A stretch of DNA of 5,156 nt from an uncultured Oscillospiraceae bacterium (GTDB taxonomy: Bacteria; Bacillota; Clostridia; Oscillospirales; Acutalibacteraceae), in NCBI GenBank assembly GCA_900556765.1, contig USQH01000102.1:1-5156 (forward strand). Reading direction: 5' to 3'. This document shows positions 1-5,156 of this stretch, one piece after another. The stretch's first letter is position 1; every line of letters begins with the position of its first letter. A program made the position numbers and the translations under genes. The notes beneath the pieces were generated by a model. It had not been told where the DNA came from and did not search any database. It worked only from the letters and a program-made list of their open reading frames with translations.

Positions 1-1151
1 GCGCAGTAATCGGCTCGATTCTGCTGGTGATACTGATATCCGTTGTGGTTTTGGTTTTGTCCTGCCTGTTGGGCTGGGTCGTTGCAAAGATCAGTCTCAA
101 GCTCAAAAACAAAAGCTTTATTACCGTCGTTATTTCACTTTTGTTTATCGGTTTATATTATTTCTTTTATTATAAATCGCAGGAACTTATAGAGGAGCTG
201 ATCGCCAACGCCGCCGTATACGGGGCAAAGATAAAGGGTGCTGCGTATCCTCTGTATCTGTTCGGCCGTGTCGGAGAGGGCGATCTGTTCGCCATGATTA
301 CGGTGACGGCGGTCGTTCTTGTCCTGTTCGGTCTGATGTGGTTTATGTTGTCTCGAAGCTTTATCGGAATTGCAACATCGACGGGAAAAATGGCAAGGGT
401 AAAGTATAAAGAAACGCCCGTTAAAGTAAAGAGTGCTTTCGGCGCGCTGCTCGGCAAAGAATTTCGCCGTTTTACCTCAAGTCCGAACTATATGCTCAAC
501 TGCGGCTTAGGAGGACTGTTTATTGTAATAATCGGCGCTCTTTTGCTGTTTAAAGGCGGAGATATAGTCGATATTTTTCGGGAAGTGTTTGTACAAAATA
601 CCGGAGTCATACCGGTGCTGTTCTGCGCCGTCGTATGTTTGACAGCATCCATGAACGACACAGCGGCTCCGTCCGTTTCACTCGAGGGGAAAAACATGTG
701 GCTTATGCACACACTGCCTGTTGAACCGTGGCAGGTGCTCCGTGCAAAGCTCTCGGTTCAGCTTATTATCACCTGCATACCTACGCTTATCTGCTGTGCG
801 TGTGCCGCGTTCGTAATTCCGTTTACGCCGCTTCAACTGATTCTATCCGTAATAATGGTGTTGCTGTATGTGCTGTTGTCGGCGCAGTTCGGACTGTTTC
901 TCGGATTAAAGCTGCCTAACCTCACATGGACAAACGAGATAGCGCCGATTAAACAGAGCGCATGCGTAATGTTTTCATTGTTCGGCGGCTGGATATATTC
1001 AATAGCATTCGGCGTAGTGTTTCTGTTTATTGCTCCGTATATCTGCGCGGAACTGTATCTTGCCATGACCGCAGCTATCACGGCGCTGCTTTGCGTTCCG
1101 CTTTACCTGTGGCTTAAAAAGAAAGGTACGCGCGTGTTTGCTTCGCTGTGA
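1..1151 (+). CDS. ABC-2 type exporter permease, 3' part (5' end outside window)
   Basis: The reading frame is open from base 3 to the TGA at 1149-1151, with no start codon or ribosome site at the left edge, so the gene starts upstream; the GTG at 27 lies inside a hydrophobic segment and is not a credible start. About 382 residues are visible. They contain roughly nine hydrophobic membrane segments, in two groups separated by a basic loop at about 355-475. That loop leads into the sequence LLGKEFRRFTSSPNYMLN, typical of Firmicute 'putative ABC exporter' permeases: a Lys/Arg-rich amphipathic stretch followed by a Ser-Pro-x-Tyr turn before a membrane helix. Further along, SLEGKNMWLMHTLPV and a later WTNEIAPIKQS also match this family as I know it. 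It would form the membrane channel of an ABC exporter; the ATP-binding subunit is not in the window and is probably encoded upstream. The substrate cannot be inferred. A terminator follows 51 bases after the stop, so this is the last gene of its operon. Confidence 0.85.
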   Translation, partial: AVIGSILLVILISVVVLVLSCLLGWVVAKISLKLKNKSFITVVISLLFIGLYYFFYYKSQELIEELIANAAVYGAKIKGAAYPLYLFGRVGEGDLFAMITVTAVVLVLFGLMWFMLSRSFIGIATSTGKMARVKYKETPVKVKSAFGALLGKEFRRFTSSPNYMLNCGLGGLFIVIIGALLLFKGGDIVDIFREVFVQNTGVIPVLFCAVVCLTASMNDTAAPSVSLEGKNMWLMHTLPVEPWQVLRAKLSVQLIITCIPTLICCACAAFVIPFTPLQLILSVIMVLLYVLLSAQFGLFLGLKLPNLTWTNEIAPIKQSACVMFSLFGGWIYSIAFGVVFLFIAPYICAELYLAMTAAITALLCVPLYLWLKKKGTRVFASL

Positions 1152-1202
1152 CGCCGCTTTGTACACGGAAAGCGAAATTGTAACAATAATATAACTGTTT
1201 AT

Positions 1203-1242
1203 TAACGGGGCCGGGAATATATTTCTTGCCCCGTTAGTTTTT
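1203..1242 (+). terminator. Intrinsic terminator after the ABC permease gene
   Basis: A perfect 9-bp inverted repeat, TAACGGGGC at 1203-1211 and GCCCCGTTA at 1228-1236, encloses a 16-nt loop and is followed at once by G and five T (1238-1242). The GC-rich stem plus T tail is the classic rho-independent form. It separates the ABC permease from the SDR gene, which must therefore have its own promoter between about 1243 and 1292 or be read by leakage. No convincing -35/-10 pair is seen in that short gap. Confidence 0.85.
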
Positions 1243-1292
1243 CGGACTCGCTGAGCAAAGCAAAAATATGACTGAATTGGCAGTGACGAATA

Positions 1293-2185
1293 ATGAGTGA
1301 AAATAATAAGACGGTACAGGCGCATGAATTCAGCGCGGACACATTGGTAGCACTGACTGGCGCGACGGGAGGACTCGGCAAGGAACTTTGCCGTATGCTT
1401 TTGCAGCGCGGCGCAGCGTTGGTATTGCTTGACCGAAATGCCGAAAAATCCGCGAAGCTGCATCAGCAACTGACCGACGAGTTTCCAAATGCACGGATAA
1501 TGCACATTACCGTTGATTTGGAGCGGATTGAACAGGTACGGTCGGCGGTTGAGGAATTGAAAAAGATGCCGGTTTCGGTATTCATTCATAACGCCGGTGC
1601 GTACAGTATTCCGCGGCACAAATGCAGCACCGGCTTTGATAATGTGTTTCAGATAAATTTCGTGTCGCCGTATTACATGATACGCGAGCTGTTGCCGCAT
1701 CTGAAACAGCAGCCGAACGCAAAAGTGATAGCGGTCGGCAGCATCGCGCATAACTATCTCATATAGATACTGACGACATCGACTTTTCCTCCCGCAAAGC
1801 GGCGAGCAAGGTGTACGGAAATGCAAAACGTTATTTGATGTTTTCGCTGTATGAGCTTTTCGCAAAGGAGAGCGGCGTATCCCTTTCAATTGTTCATCCG
1901 GGCATCACGCTGACCAACATAACTGCCCATTATCCAAAGCTGATATTTGCGCTGATAAAATATCCGATGAAGGTGATATTTATGTCACCTCGCCGAGCGG
2001 CATTGTCGCTGATTCAGGGCGTGTGGGATGCATGCGGCTACCGCGAATGGATAGGCCCACGCTTTTTTAACATATGGGGATTGCCGAAAAAAAGCCGCCT
2101 GAACACCTGTTCGGAGGAGGAAAGCCGCCGCATAGGACAGATTGCCGAGGATATATACCGCCGACTTTCACAATTAAAGCAATGA
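1293..2185 (+). pseudogene. Short-chain dehydrogenase/reductase (SDR), frameshifted
   Basis: SDR enzymes are NAD(P)-dependent oxidoreductases with a Rossmann fold. The first part (ATG 1293 to TAG 1764-1766) carries the nucleotide-binding motif TGATGGLG (residues 22-29), the NAG motif (100-102), the structural Asn122 and the catalytic Ser150 in VGSIAHNY. The second part, in the -1 frame, has YGNAK, the catalytic Tyr-x-x-x-Lys, then HPGIT and a conserved C-terminus ending at TGA 2183-2185. The downstream frame has a TAA at 1751-1753 and the upstream frame stops at 1764, so the shift must lie within 1754-1763. Adding one base near 1757 restores a 297-residue protein reading HNY-SHIDTDDIDF, with the Tyr at about 175 and Lys at 179. 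The Ser-Tyr distance of about 25 resembles retinol-dehydrogenase-like SDRs. The truncated 157-residue product would lack the catalytic Tyr and Lys. No other damage is visible, so this is a very recent mutation or a sequencing error. The ATG at 1293 has only a weak ribosome site; the substrate is unknown. Confidence 0.85.
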
Positions 2186-2193
2186 TAATGAGT

Positions 2194-2220
2194 TGTTATC
2201 CGTTTACTATAACGTCTTTT
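2194..2220 (+). terminator. Weak possible terminator after the SDR gene
   Basis: Just after the SDR stop, GTTAT (2195-2199) pairs with ATAAC (2209-2213), with a T-G closing pair, around a 9-nt loop. TCTTTT follows at 2215-2220. The stem is short and AT-rich, so it may not work as a terminator; I list it because it is the only candidate between the SDR gene and the next promoter. Confidence 0.25.
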
Positions 2221-2292
2221 CTGCAGAACGGTAGAATATTAGATGCACAGACATTAAATTTGTGAATATTATTTAAATTTATCTGCTTTTTA

Positions 2293-2321
2293 TGGACAAA
2301 AAATGTTAAACATGGTACAAT
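2293..2321 (+). promoter_or_regulatory. Sigma-A type promoter of the phosphatase gene
   Basis: A -35 box TGGACA (2293-2298, five of six consensus bases) is followed by a 17-bp spacer and a -10 box TACAAT (2316-2321, five of six), with an extended -10 TG at 2313-2314. The spacing is ideal. Transcription would start near 2328, leaving a leader of about 170 nt before the phosphatase start codon. The surrounding DNA is very AT-rich, as expected for a promoter. Confidence 0.7.
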
Positions 2322-2340
2322 TTGTAAAACAGCAATGCCG

Positions 2341-2360
2341 AACGCTTTATAACGCTTTAT
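2341..2360 (+). repeat. Tandem 10-bp direct repeat in the phosphatase leader
   Basis: AACGCTTTAT occurs twice in a row with no mismatch (2341-2350, 2351-2360). The second copy runs into a perfect 16-bp AT palindrome, TTTATTTTAAAATAAA (2356-2371). The junction makes TTATAACGC (2347-2355), which occurs again at 2398-2406. The repeat is downstream of the predicted transcription start, so it lies in the mRNA leader or acts as a downstream operator. Confidence 0.75.
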
Positions 2361-2385
2361 TTTAAAATAAAAAAAGTGTTAAAAA

Positions 2386-2479
2386 GGCGTTTAAATGTTA
2401 TAACGCCAGGTGCGCTGTATTATTACCGCTTTTACTGCTGCGGCAATTTGCAGTACCTTGCCGACAGCCAAAAACGGCA
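2386..2479 (+). other. Possible hairpins in the phosphatase mRNA leader
   Basis: Three short inverted repeats follow one another: GGCGTT 2386-2391 with AACGCC 2402-2407 (10-nt loop), TACTGC 2433-2438 with GCAGTA 2450-2455 (11-nt loop), and TGCCG 2459-2463 with CGGCA 2475-2479 (11-nt loop). The last ends four bases before the ribosome site. None has a T-run after it, so they are not terminators or a classic attenuator, and I recognise no known riboswitch. Short stems like these can arise by chance; folding and conservation would have to support them. Confidence 0.3.
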
Positions 2480-2483
2480 TAAT

Positions 2484-2488
2484 GGAGG
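2484..2488 (+). promoter_or_regulatory. Ribosome binding site that favours a TTG start
   Basis: GGAGG at 2484-2488 directly abuts the ATG at 2489, leaving no spacer, so that ATG is badly placed for initiation. The in-frame TTG at 2498 is nine bases downstream, a normal distance. The downstream start gives a lipoprotein signal peptide beginning with uncharged and then Lys-Lys residues, whereas the ATG would add Val-Asp-Leu, including an acidic residue unusual for such a signal. Confidence 0.65.
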
Positions 2489-2497
2489 ATGGTAGAT

Positions 2498-3694
2498 TTG
2501 AATAATGTAAGTTATAAAAAATTGGTATCGCTGCTTCTTGCGCTTGCTGTTGTTATTATGACAGTTGCCGGCTGCGGCGAAAAAAATACGGCTGATAAAG
2601 ATGCGTCACAGCACGGCAGCGGCACTTCGTCATACGCCGAAATTGTAGTTAATGATGAATCTCCGGTCGGAATACGTCTTGCACAGCTCGGCGACAATGT
2701 CTCGCTACATACCCCGATACAGGCGGAGTATCTGAGAGATAAATATGATATGATAAGCGCATATGCTTTCGGAACATCTGAACTCAGCCATTCGGGAAAA
2801 GTCGAGTTAACATGGGACGCTAAGGCGAAGGAGGGCGTCACTATTGACAGCTATATTGTCCGATTCGGCACGAAGAACGACCTATCCGACGCTGTCGAAG
2901 CAACCGTTACTGAGCCGAAATACGATGTTCGCAATTTGCTGCTCGGTCAGAAATACTACTGGTCGGTTACAGCGGTATGCGGCGGTGAAAAATACGAAAG
3001 CGATATCGCATCATTTACGACCGAGACAAAGGGTCCGCGCTGCCTTTATGTTGACGGTATCACCAATGTGCGCGATACGGGAGGCTGGCAAACGGAATCG
3101 GGCGGAACGGTAAAGCAAGAGCTTCTTTACCGCTGCGGCAGACTTAACAAAAGCGGATCAACCGAAATAGAGATTACCGACAAAGGTATAAAAACCATGC
3201 TTGAGGATATGGGAGTAAAGACGGAGATTGATCTGCGCGGCGGCGCATCCGATAAAAACGAATCCGGCAATATAAAAGAAAGCCCATTGGGCGCTTCGGT
3301 TAAATATTACCACATACCGATGAACTATGAGGGCAATATTCTGAGTATTAACAGTAAGCCTATCAGACAGTGCTTCGAAATACTGGCTGACGAAAAGAAT
3401 TATCCGGTAATATACCATTGCAGTATCGGTACCGACCGTACCGGCATGCTCGCGTTCCTTTTAAACGGATTGCTCGGAGTGTCGGAGGAAGATCTTTACC
3501 GCGATTACTTGTATTCCAATTTCGGTAATATCGGCGGCTCACGCGACACCTCTGCAATTGCTTCATACATTTCAATTGTGCGCGGCGACCGAACCGATAA
3601 GCTGAGCGACTGTATATACGATTACCTGCTGAGCATTGGTGTTAAGAAGGAGCAGATTGAGTCGGTCAAACGTATCTTAGGACCGCAAAGCTGA
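2498..3694 (+). CDS. Lipoprotein tyrosine/dual-specificity-type phosphatase with fibronectin-III-like domain
   Basis: With the TTG start the protein has 398 residues (401 from the ATG at 2489). A short Lys-Lys n-region and hydrophobic core end in the lipobox VAGC with Cys26, so it should be exported and lipid-anchored on the outer face of the membrane. A Ser/Lys/Asp-rich linker follows. Residues about 101-176 resemble a fibronectin type III domain (a VELTW strand, a DSYIVRFGT strand, LLLGQKYYWSVTA, and a closing FTTE). The rest is a phosphatase of the Y_phosphatase3/IphP type (as in Mycobacterium PtpB and Listeria LipA): NVRDTGGW at 190-197, an Asp-Leu-Arg motif at 245-247, and the catalytic loop HCSIGTDRTG at 307-316 with Cys308 and Arg314 (CX5R). 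It would hydrolyse phosphate esters, such as phosphotyrosine or lipid phosphates, outside the cell; the natural substrate is unknown. The usual family loop is HCxxGKDRTG; here Thr replaces Lys. The gene is monocistronic, with its own promoter and terminator. Confidence 0.85.
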   Translation: MNNVSYKKLVSLLLALAVVIMTVAGCGEKNTADKDASQHGSGTSSYAEIVVNDESPVGIRLAQLGDNVSLHTPIQAEYLRDKYDMISAYAFGTSELSHSGKVELTWDAKAKEGVTIDSYIVRFGTKNDLSDAVEATVTEPKYDVRNLLLGQKYYWSVTAVCGGEKYESDIASFTTETKGPRCLYVDGITNVRDTGGWQTESGGTVKQELLYRCGRLNKSGSTEIEITDKGIKTMLEDMGVKTEIDLRGGASDKNESGNIKESPLGASVKYYHIPMNYEGNILSINSKPIRQCFEILADEKNYPVIYHCSIGTDRTGMLAFLLNGLLGVSEEDLYRDYLYSNFGNIGGSRDTSAIASYISIVRGDRTDKLSDCIYDYLLSIGVKKEQIESVKRILGPQS

Positions 3695-3739
3695 CAGAAA
3701 ACGACTGATTAAAATTAAAAAACTGTTTGTATTTGATGG

Positions 3740-3775
3740 GAAGTCCGGCTGTTTCGGTCGGACTTCTTTGTTTTT
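3740..3775 (+). terminator. Intrinsic terminator after the phosphatase gene
   Basis: GAAGTCCG (3740-3747) and CGGACTTC (3759-3766) form a perfect 8-bp stem with an 11-nt loop, followed by TTTGTTTTT (3767-3775). It lies 45 bases after the phosphatase stop and upstream of the next promoter, so it closes this transcription unit. Confidence 0.85.
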
Positions 3776-3804
3776 GCCGAAAAACTACGCCAAACAGAAT
3801 AATA

Positions 3805-3833
3805 TTTCCATACTGCTCTCAATGTGTTATAAT
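3805..3833 (+). promoter_or_regulatory. Sigma-A type promoter of the LURP-one/FAD-dehydrogenase operon
   Basis: A perfect -10 box TATAAT (3828-3833) has an extended TG at 3825-3826. A TTTCCA -35 box (3805-3810, four of six consensus bases) sits 17 bp upstream. The start of transcription would be near 3840, giving a leader of about 36 nt. The promoter stands directly downstream of the phosphatase terminator, so the two units are separate. Confidence 0.75.
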
Positions 3834-3843
3834 GTAATTACAT
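3832..3843 (+). promoter_or_regulatory. 12-bp palindrome at the transcription start, candidate operator
   Basis: ATGTAATTACAT is a perfect 12-bp palindrome that overlaps the last two bases of the -10 box and covers the predicted transcription start. A repressor bound there would block RNA polymerase. The regulator is unknown and none is encoded nearby. AT-rich palindromes are common in such promoters by chance, so this is a candidate only. Confidence 0.35.
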
Positions 3844-3875
3844 ACAAAATAAAGCGTAATGAAAGGCTGTTGAAA

Positions 3876-4352
3876 ATGAAACTTTATATAAAACAGCATA
3901 TATTTACCTGGGGCGACAAGTTCACCGTTTACGATGAGCAGGGCAACGACTGCTTTTATGTTTGGGGCGAAGTGTTTTCGTGGGGCAAAAAGCTCCATTT
4001 GACCGATCTTTGCAACAATGAGCTTGCATATATTCGGCAAAAGGTGTGGACATTTTTGCCGCGCTATTACATATTTCGCGGCGACCTTCAGCTTGCCGAG
4101 GTGACAAAGGAATTTACCTTTTTCCGCAGTGAATATTCGGTCAGCGGTCTCGACTGGACGGTCAGCGGCGACTTTTTCGGGCATGATTATACTGTTGACA
4201 GCCGATTCGGCACAGTTGCAACAGTTTCAAAGAAATGGTTCACTCTCGGTGACGCGTACGAAATAGATATTGCCGACGGAATAGATCCTGTCAATGCGAT
4301 TTCCGTCGTGCTGGTCATTGACGCCTGCATAGAAGCCCAAAACAACTCCTGA
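3876..4352 (+). CDS. LURP-one-related (LOR/YxjI-like) family protein
   Basis: A 158-residue protein, close to the usual length of this family (Bacillus YxjI is of similar size). The ATG at 3876 has AAAGG nine bases upstream (3862-3866) and gives the family's typical N-terminus, MKLYIKQHIFTWGDKFTVYDE. Longer in-frame starts, such as the TTG at 3768, fall inside the preceding terminator or upstream of the promoter and are excluded. Family features are a series of beta-strand units: Phe-Tyr-Val-Trp-Gly-Glu-Val-Phe-Ser-Trp-Gly, the strand around Trp-Thr-Phe-Leu-Pro-Arg-Tyr, the GDFFGHDYTV segment, SKKWFTLGDAYEIDI, and a hydrophobic C-terminal helix with VLVIDACI. The LOR fold is related to the Tubby C-terminal domain, which in eukaryotes binds membrane phosphoinositides and attaches scramblases; the role of bacterial members is not established. 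There is no signal peptide, so it is probably cytoplasmic or on the inner membrane face. It is the first gene of a likely operon, 26 nt from the FAD-dependent dehydrogenase. Confidence 0.9.
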   Translation: MKLYIKQHIFTWGDKFTVYDEQGNDCFYVWGEVFSWGKKLHLTDLCNNELAYIRQKVWTFLPRYYIFRGDLQLAEVTKEFTFFRSEYSVSGLDWTVSGDFFGHDYTVDSRFGTVATVSKKWFTLGDAYEIDIADGIDPVNAISVVLVIDACIEAQNNS

Positions 4353-4378
4353 AAATACAGTTTACGGTAGGTAATATA

Positions 4379-5156
4379 ATGATAATCGTCAGAAACCTGA
4401 AAATACCGCTTGATGCCGATTTCGGCGACCTCAGATCCGTCCTCAGGAAAAAGCTCGGCGTGCGTTTTACATCGGACACGCGGATTCGACTGTACAAAAA
4501 GGCGGTGGATGCGCGTAAAAAGGCAGATATTTGCTTCAACTGTGCTTTTACCGTTGAATGTGCCGATGAGCAATCGCTGCTCGGAAGATTGAAAAAATTC
4601 GACGCGTCGCTTTTCACGGAGCCGACCTATCGTTTTCCGCAAATCGGCAGACGGGACAAGCGGCCGATAATTGTGGGCTTCGGTCCTGCGGGAATGTTCG
4701 CGGCGCTCAGCCTTGCCCGTGCCGGAATGTGTCCGCTTGTGTTGGAGCGCGGCTGTGCGGTCGAACAGCGGCAGCGCGATGTCGACGAGTTTTTCGGCGG
4801 CGGAAAACTGAAAGATAATTCAAATATCCAGTTCGGCGAAGGCGGCGCAGGTACATTTTCCGACGGTAAGCTGAACACAGGAATCAAGGACGGGCGCATA
4901 CGTACCGTTCTGCATACATTCGCCGAGCATGGCGCCGGCGAGCGTATATTGTACGACGCGAAACCGCATATCGGCACAGATGTGCTTGTAAATGTGGTGC
5001 GCTCCATACGCGAGGAGATAAAAAAACTCGGCGGCGAGGTGCTTTTTGAGCATCGGGTCACCGACATTGAGATACATAACGGTACCCTTTGCGGCGTGGT
5101 CGTCAGTGCGCCTGACGGTGAGCATTGTTTCGACTGTGAACGGTTGATACTCGCCG
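4379..5156 (+). CDS. FAD-dependent dehydrogenase, COG2509 type, 5' part (3' end outside window)
   Basis: An open frame runs from ATG 4379 to the window edge with no stop, giving 259 residues of a protein that normally has about 450-540. AGG at 4369-4371 (in GGTAGG) lies seven bases before the ATG. Residues 1 to about 95 form the small N-terminal domain usual in this family, with RLYKKAVDARKKADI at 37-51 matching its signature. A Rossmann FAD-binding segment follows: IIVGFGPAGMFAALSLARAG with GFGPAG at 100-105, ending at Glu123, which should bind the ribose. The family hallmark NSNIQFGEGGAGTFSDGKLN follows at about 148-167. Such proteins are annotated as uncharacterised NAD(P)/FAD-dependent oxidoreductases, soluble and cytoplasmic; the reaction is not known. 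The N-terminal domain has Cys52, Cys55 and Cys61, which I do not recall as a family feature. The gene follows the LURP-one gene by 26 nt and is likely co-transcribed with it. Confidence 0.9.
   Translation, partial: MIIVRNLKIPLDADFGDLRSVLRKKLGVRFTSDTRIRLYKKAVDARKKADICFNCAFTVECADEQSLLGRLKKFDASLFTEPTYRFPQIGRRDKRPIIVGFGPAGMFAALSLARAGMCPLVLERGCAVEQRQRDVDEFFGGGKLKDNSNIQFGEGGAGTFSDGKLNTGIKDGRIRTVLHTFAEHGAGERILYDAKPHIGTDVLVNVVRSIREEIKKLGGEVLFEHRVTDIEIHNGTLCGVVVSAPDGEHCFDCERLILA

Noticed and set aside
1243..1292. A promoter for the SDR gene
   Set aside because: Only weak matches to -35 and -10 boxes are present in this gap, so I do not annotate one although the terminator upstream implies it may exist.
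1268..1300. A ten-codon upstream open frame overlapping the SDR start
   Set aside because: It has no clear ribosome site and no regulatory content such as codon runs; such short frames are expected by chance.
1740..1770. Programmed -1 ribosomal frameshifting in the SDR gene
   Set aside because: There is no slippery heptamer of the X-XXY-YYZ type in 1754-1763 and no strong stem-loop or upstream ribosome-like stimulator, and SDR genes are not known to need it.
999..1889. A 296-codon open frame on the minus strand across the SDR gene
   Set aside because: Its translation is rich in Arg, Cys, His and Gln with no recognisable motif, and it lies antisense to a clear SDR sequence and across a terminator; it is a shadow of the coding strand.
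1811..2185. The second SDR part as an independent gene starting at GTG 1811
   Set aside because: The GTG is the Val just before the catalytic Tyr of the SDR, with no ribosome site; a stand-alone product would lack the nucleotide-binding fold.
2351..2380. The AT-rich inverted repeat as a terminator
   Set aside because: The stem is almost entirely A/T, needs a bulge and a G-T pair, and is followed by an A-run on the + strand, not a T tail; it also lies inside the leader of the next gene.
3768..3875. N-terminal extension of the LURP-one protein by 36 residues from a TTG at 3768
   Set aside because: The extension begins in the T tail of a terminator and precedes the predicted transcription start near 3840; the ATG at 3876 has a ribosome site and a family-typical N-terminus.
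4187..5125. Several minus-strand open frames of 100-151 codons at the right end
   Set aside because: They lie opposite the LURP-one gene and the FAD-dehydrogenase frame, which has strong family motifs and is open to the window edge; the antisense translations look like no known protein.

Overview
The window looks like ordinary chromosomal DNA of a low-to-moderate GC Firmicute, most likely a Clostridia-class (Oscillospirales/Lachnospirales-like) gut or anaerobic bacterium. This rests on the protein families (a Clostridia-style ABC exporter permease, a LURP-one/YxjI protein, a COG2509 FAD-dependent dehydrogenase, a lipoprotein tyrosine phosphatase), purine-rich ribosome sites, short intrinsic terminators with T tails and sigma-A-type promoters with extended -10 elements. 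The lineage is an inference; no rRNA or other marker is present. All supported genes are on the + strand.

Layout. (1) Bases 1-1151 are the 3' part of a multi-spanning ABC-2 type exporter permease that begins upstream of the window; a strong intrinsic terminator follows at 1203-1242. (2) Bases 1293-2185 hold a short-chain dehydrogenase/reductase (SDR) gene broken by a single-base frameshift that can be placed within 1754-1763. It separates the nucleotide-binding half and catalytic Ser from the catalytic Tyr/Lys half. (3) Bases 2186-2497 are a non-coding stretch with a good promoter (2293-2321) and a leader of about 170 nt containing a tandem 10-bp repeat, a repeated TTATAACGC motif and several possible hairpins. 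(4) Bases 2498-3694 encode a secreted, lipid-anchored tyrosine/dual-specificity-type phosphatase with a fibronectin-III-like domain, ended by a terminator at 3740-3775. (5) A new promoter at 3805-3833, overlapped by a perfect 12-bp palindrome, drives a likely two-gene operon: a LURP-one-related protein (3876-4352) and, 26 nt later, a COG2509 FAD-dependent dehydrogenase (4379 to the window end, incomplete).

The three transcription units are separated by terminators and promoters and show no common pathway. I see no CRISPR array, transposon, tRNA/rRNA, phage gene or toxin-antitoxin pair, and nothing that I would call a new multi-gene system. The points most worth a second look are the SDR frameshift, the surface phosphatase with its variant P-loop and repeat-rich leader, the palindrome at the LURP-one promoter, and the pairing of the LURP-one protein with the FAD enzyme.
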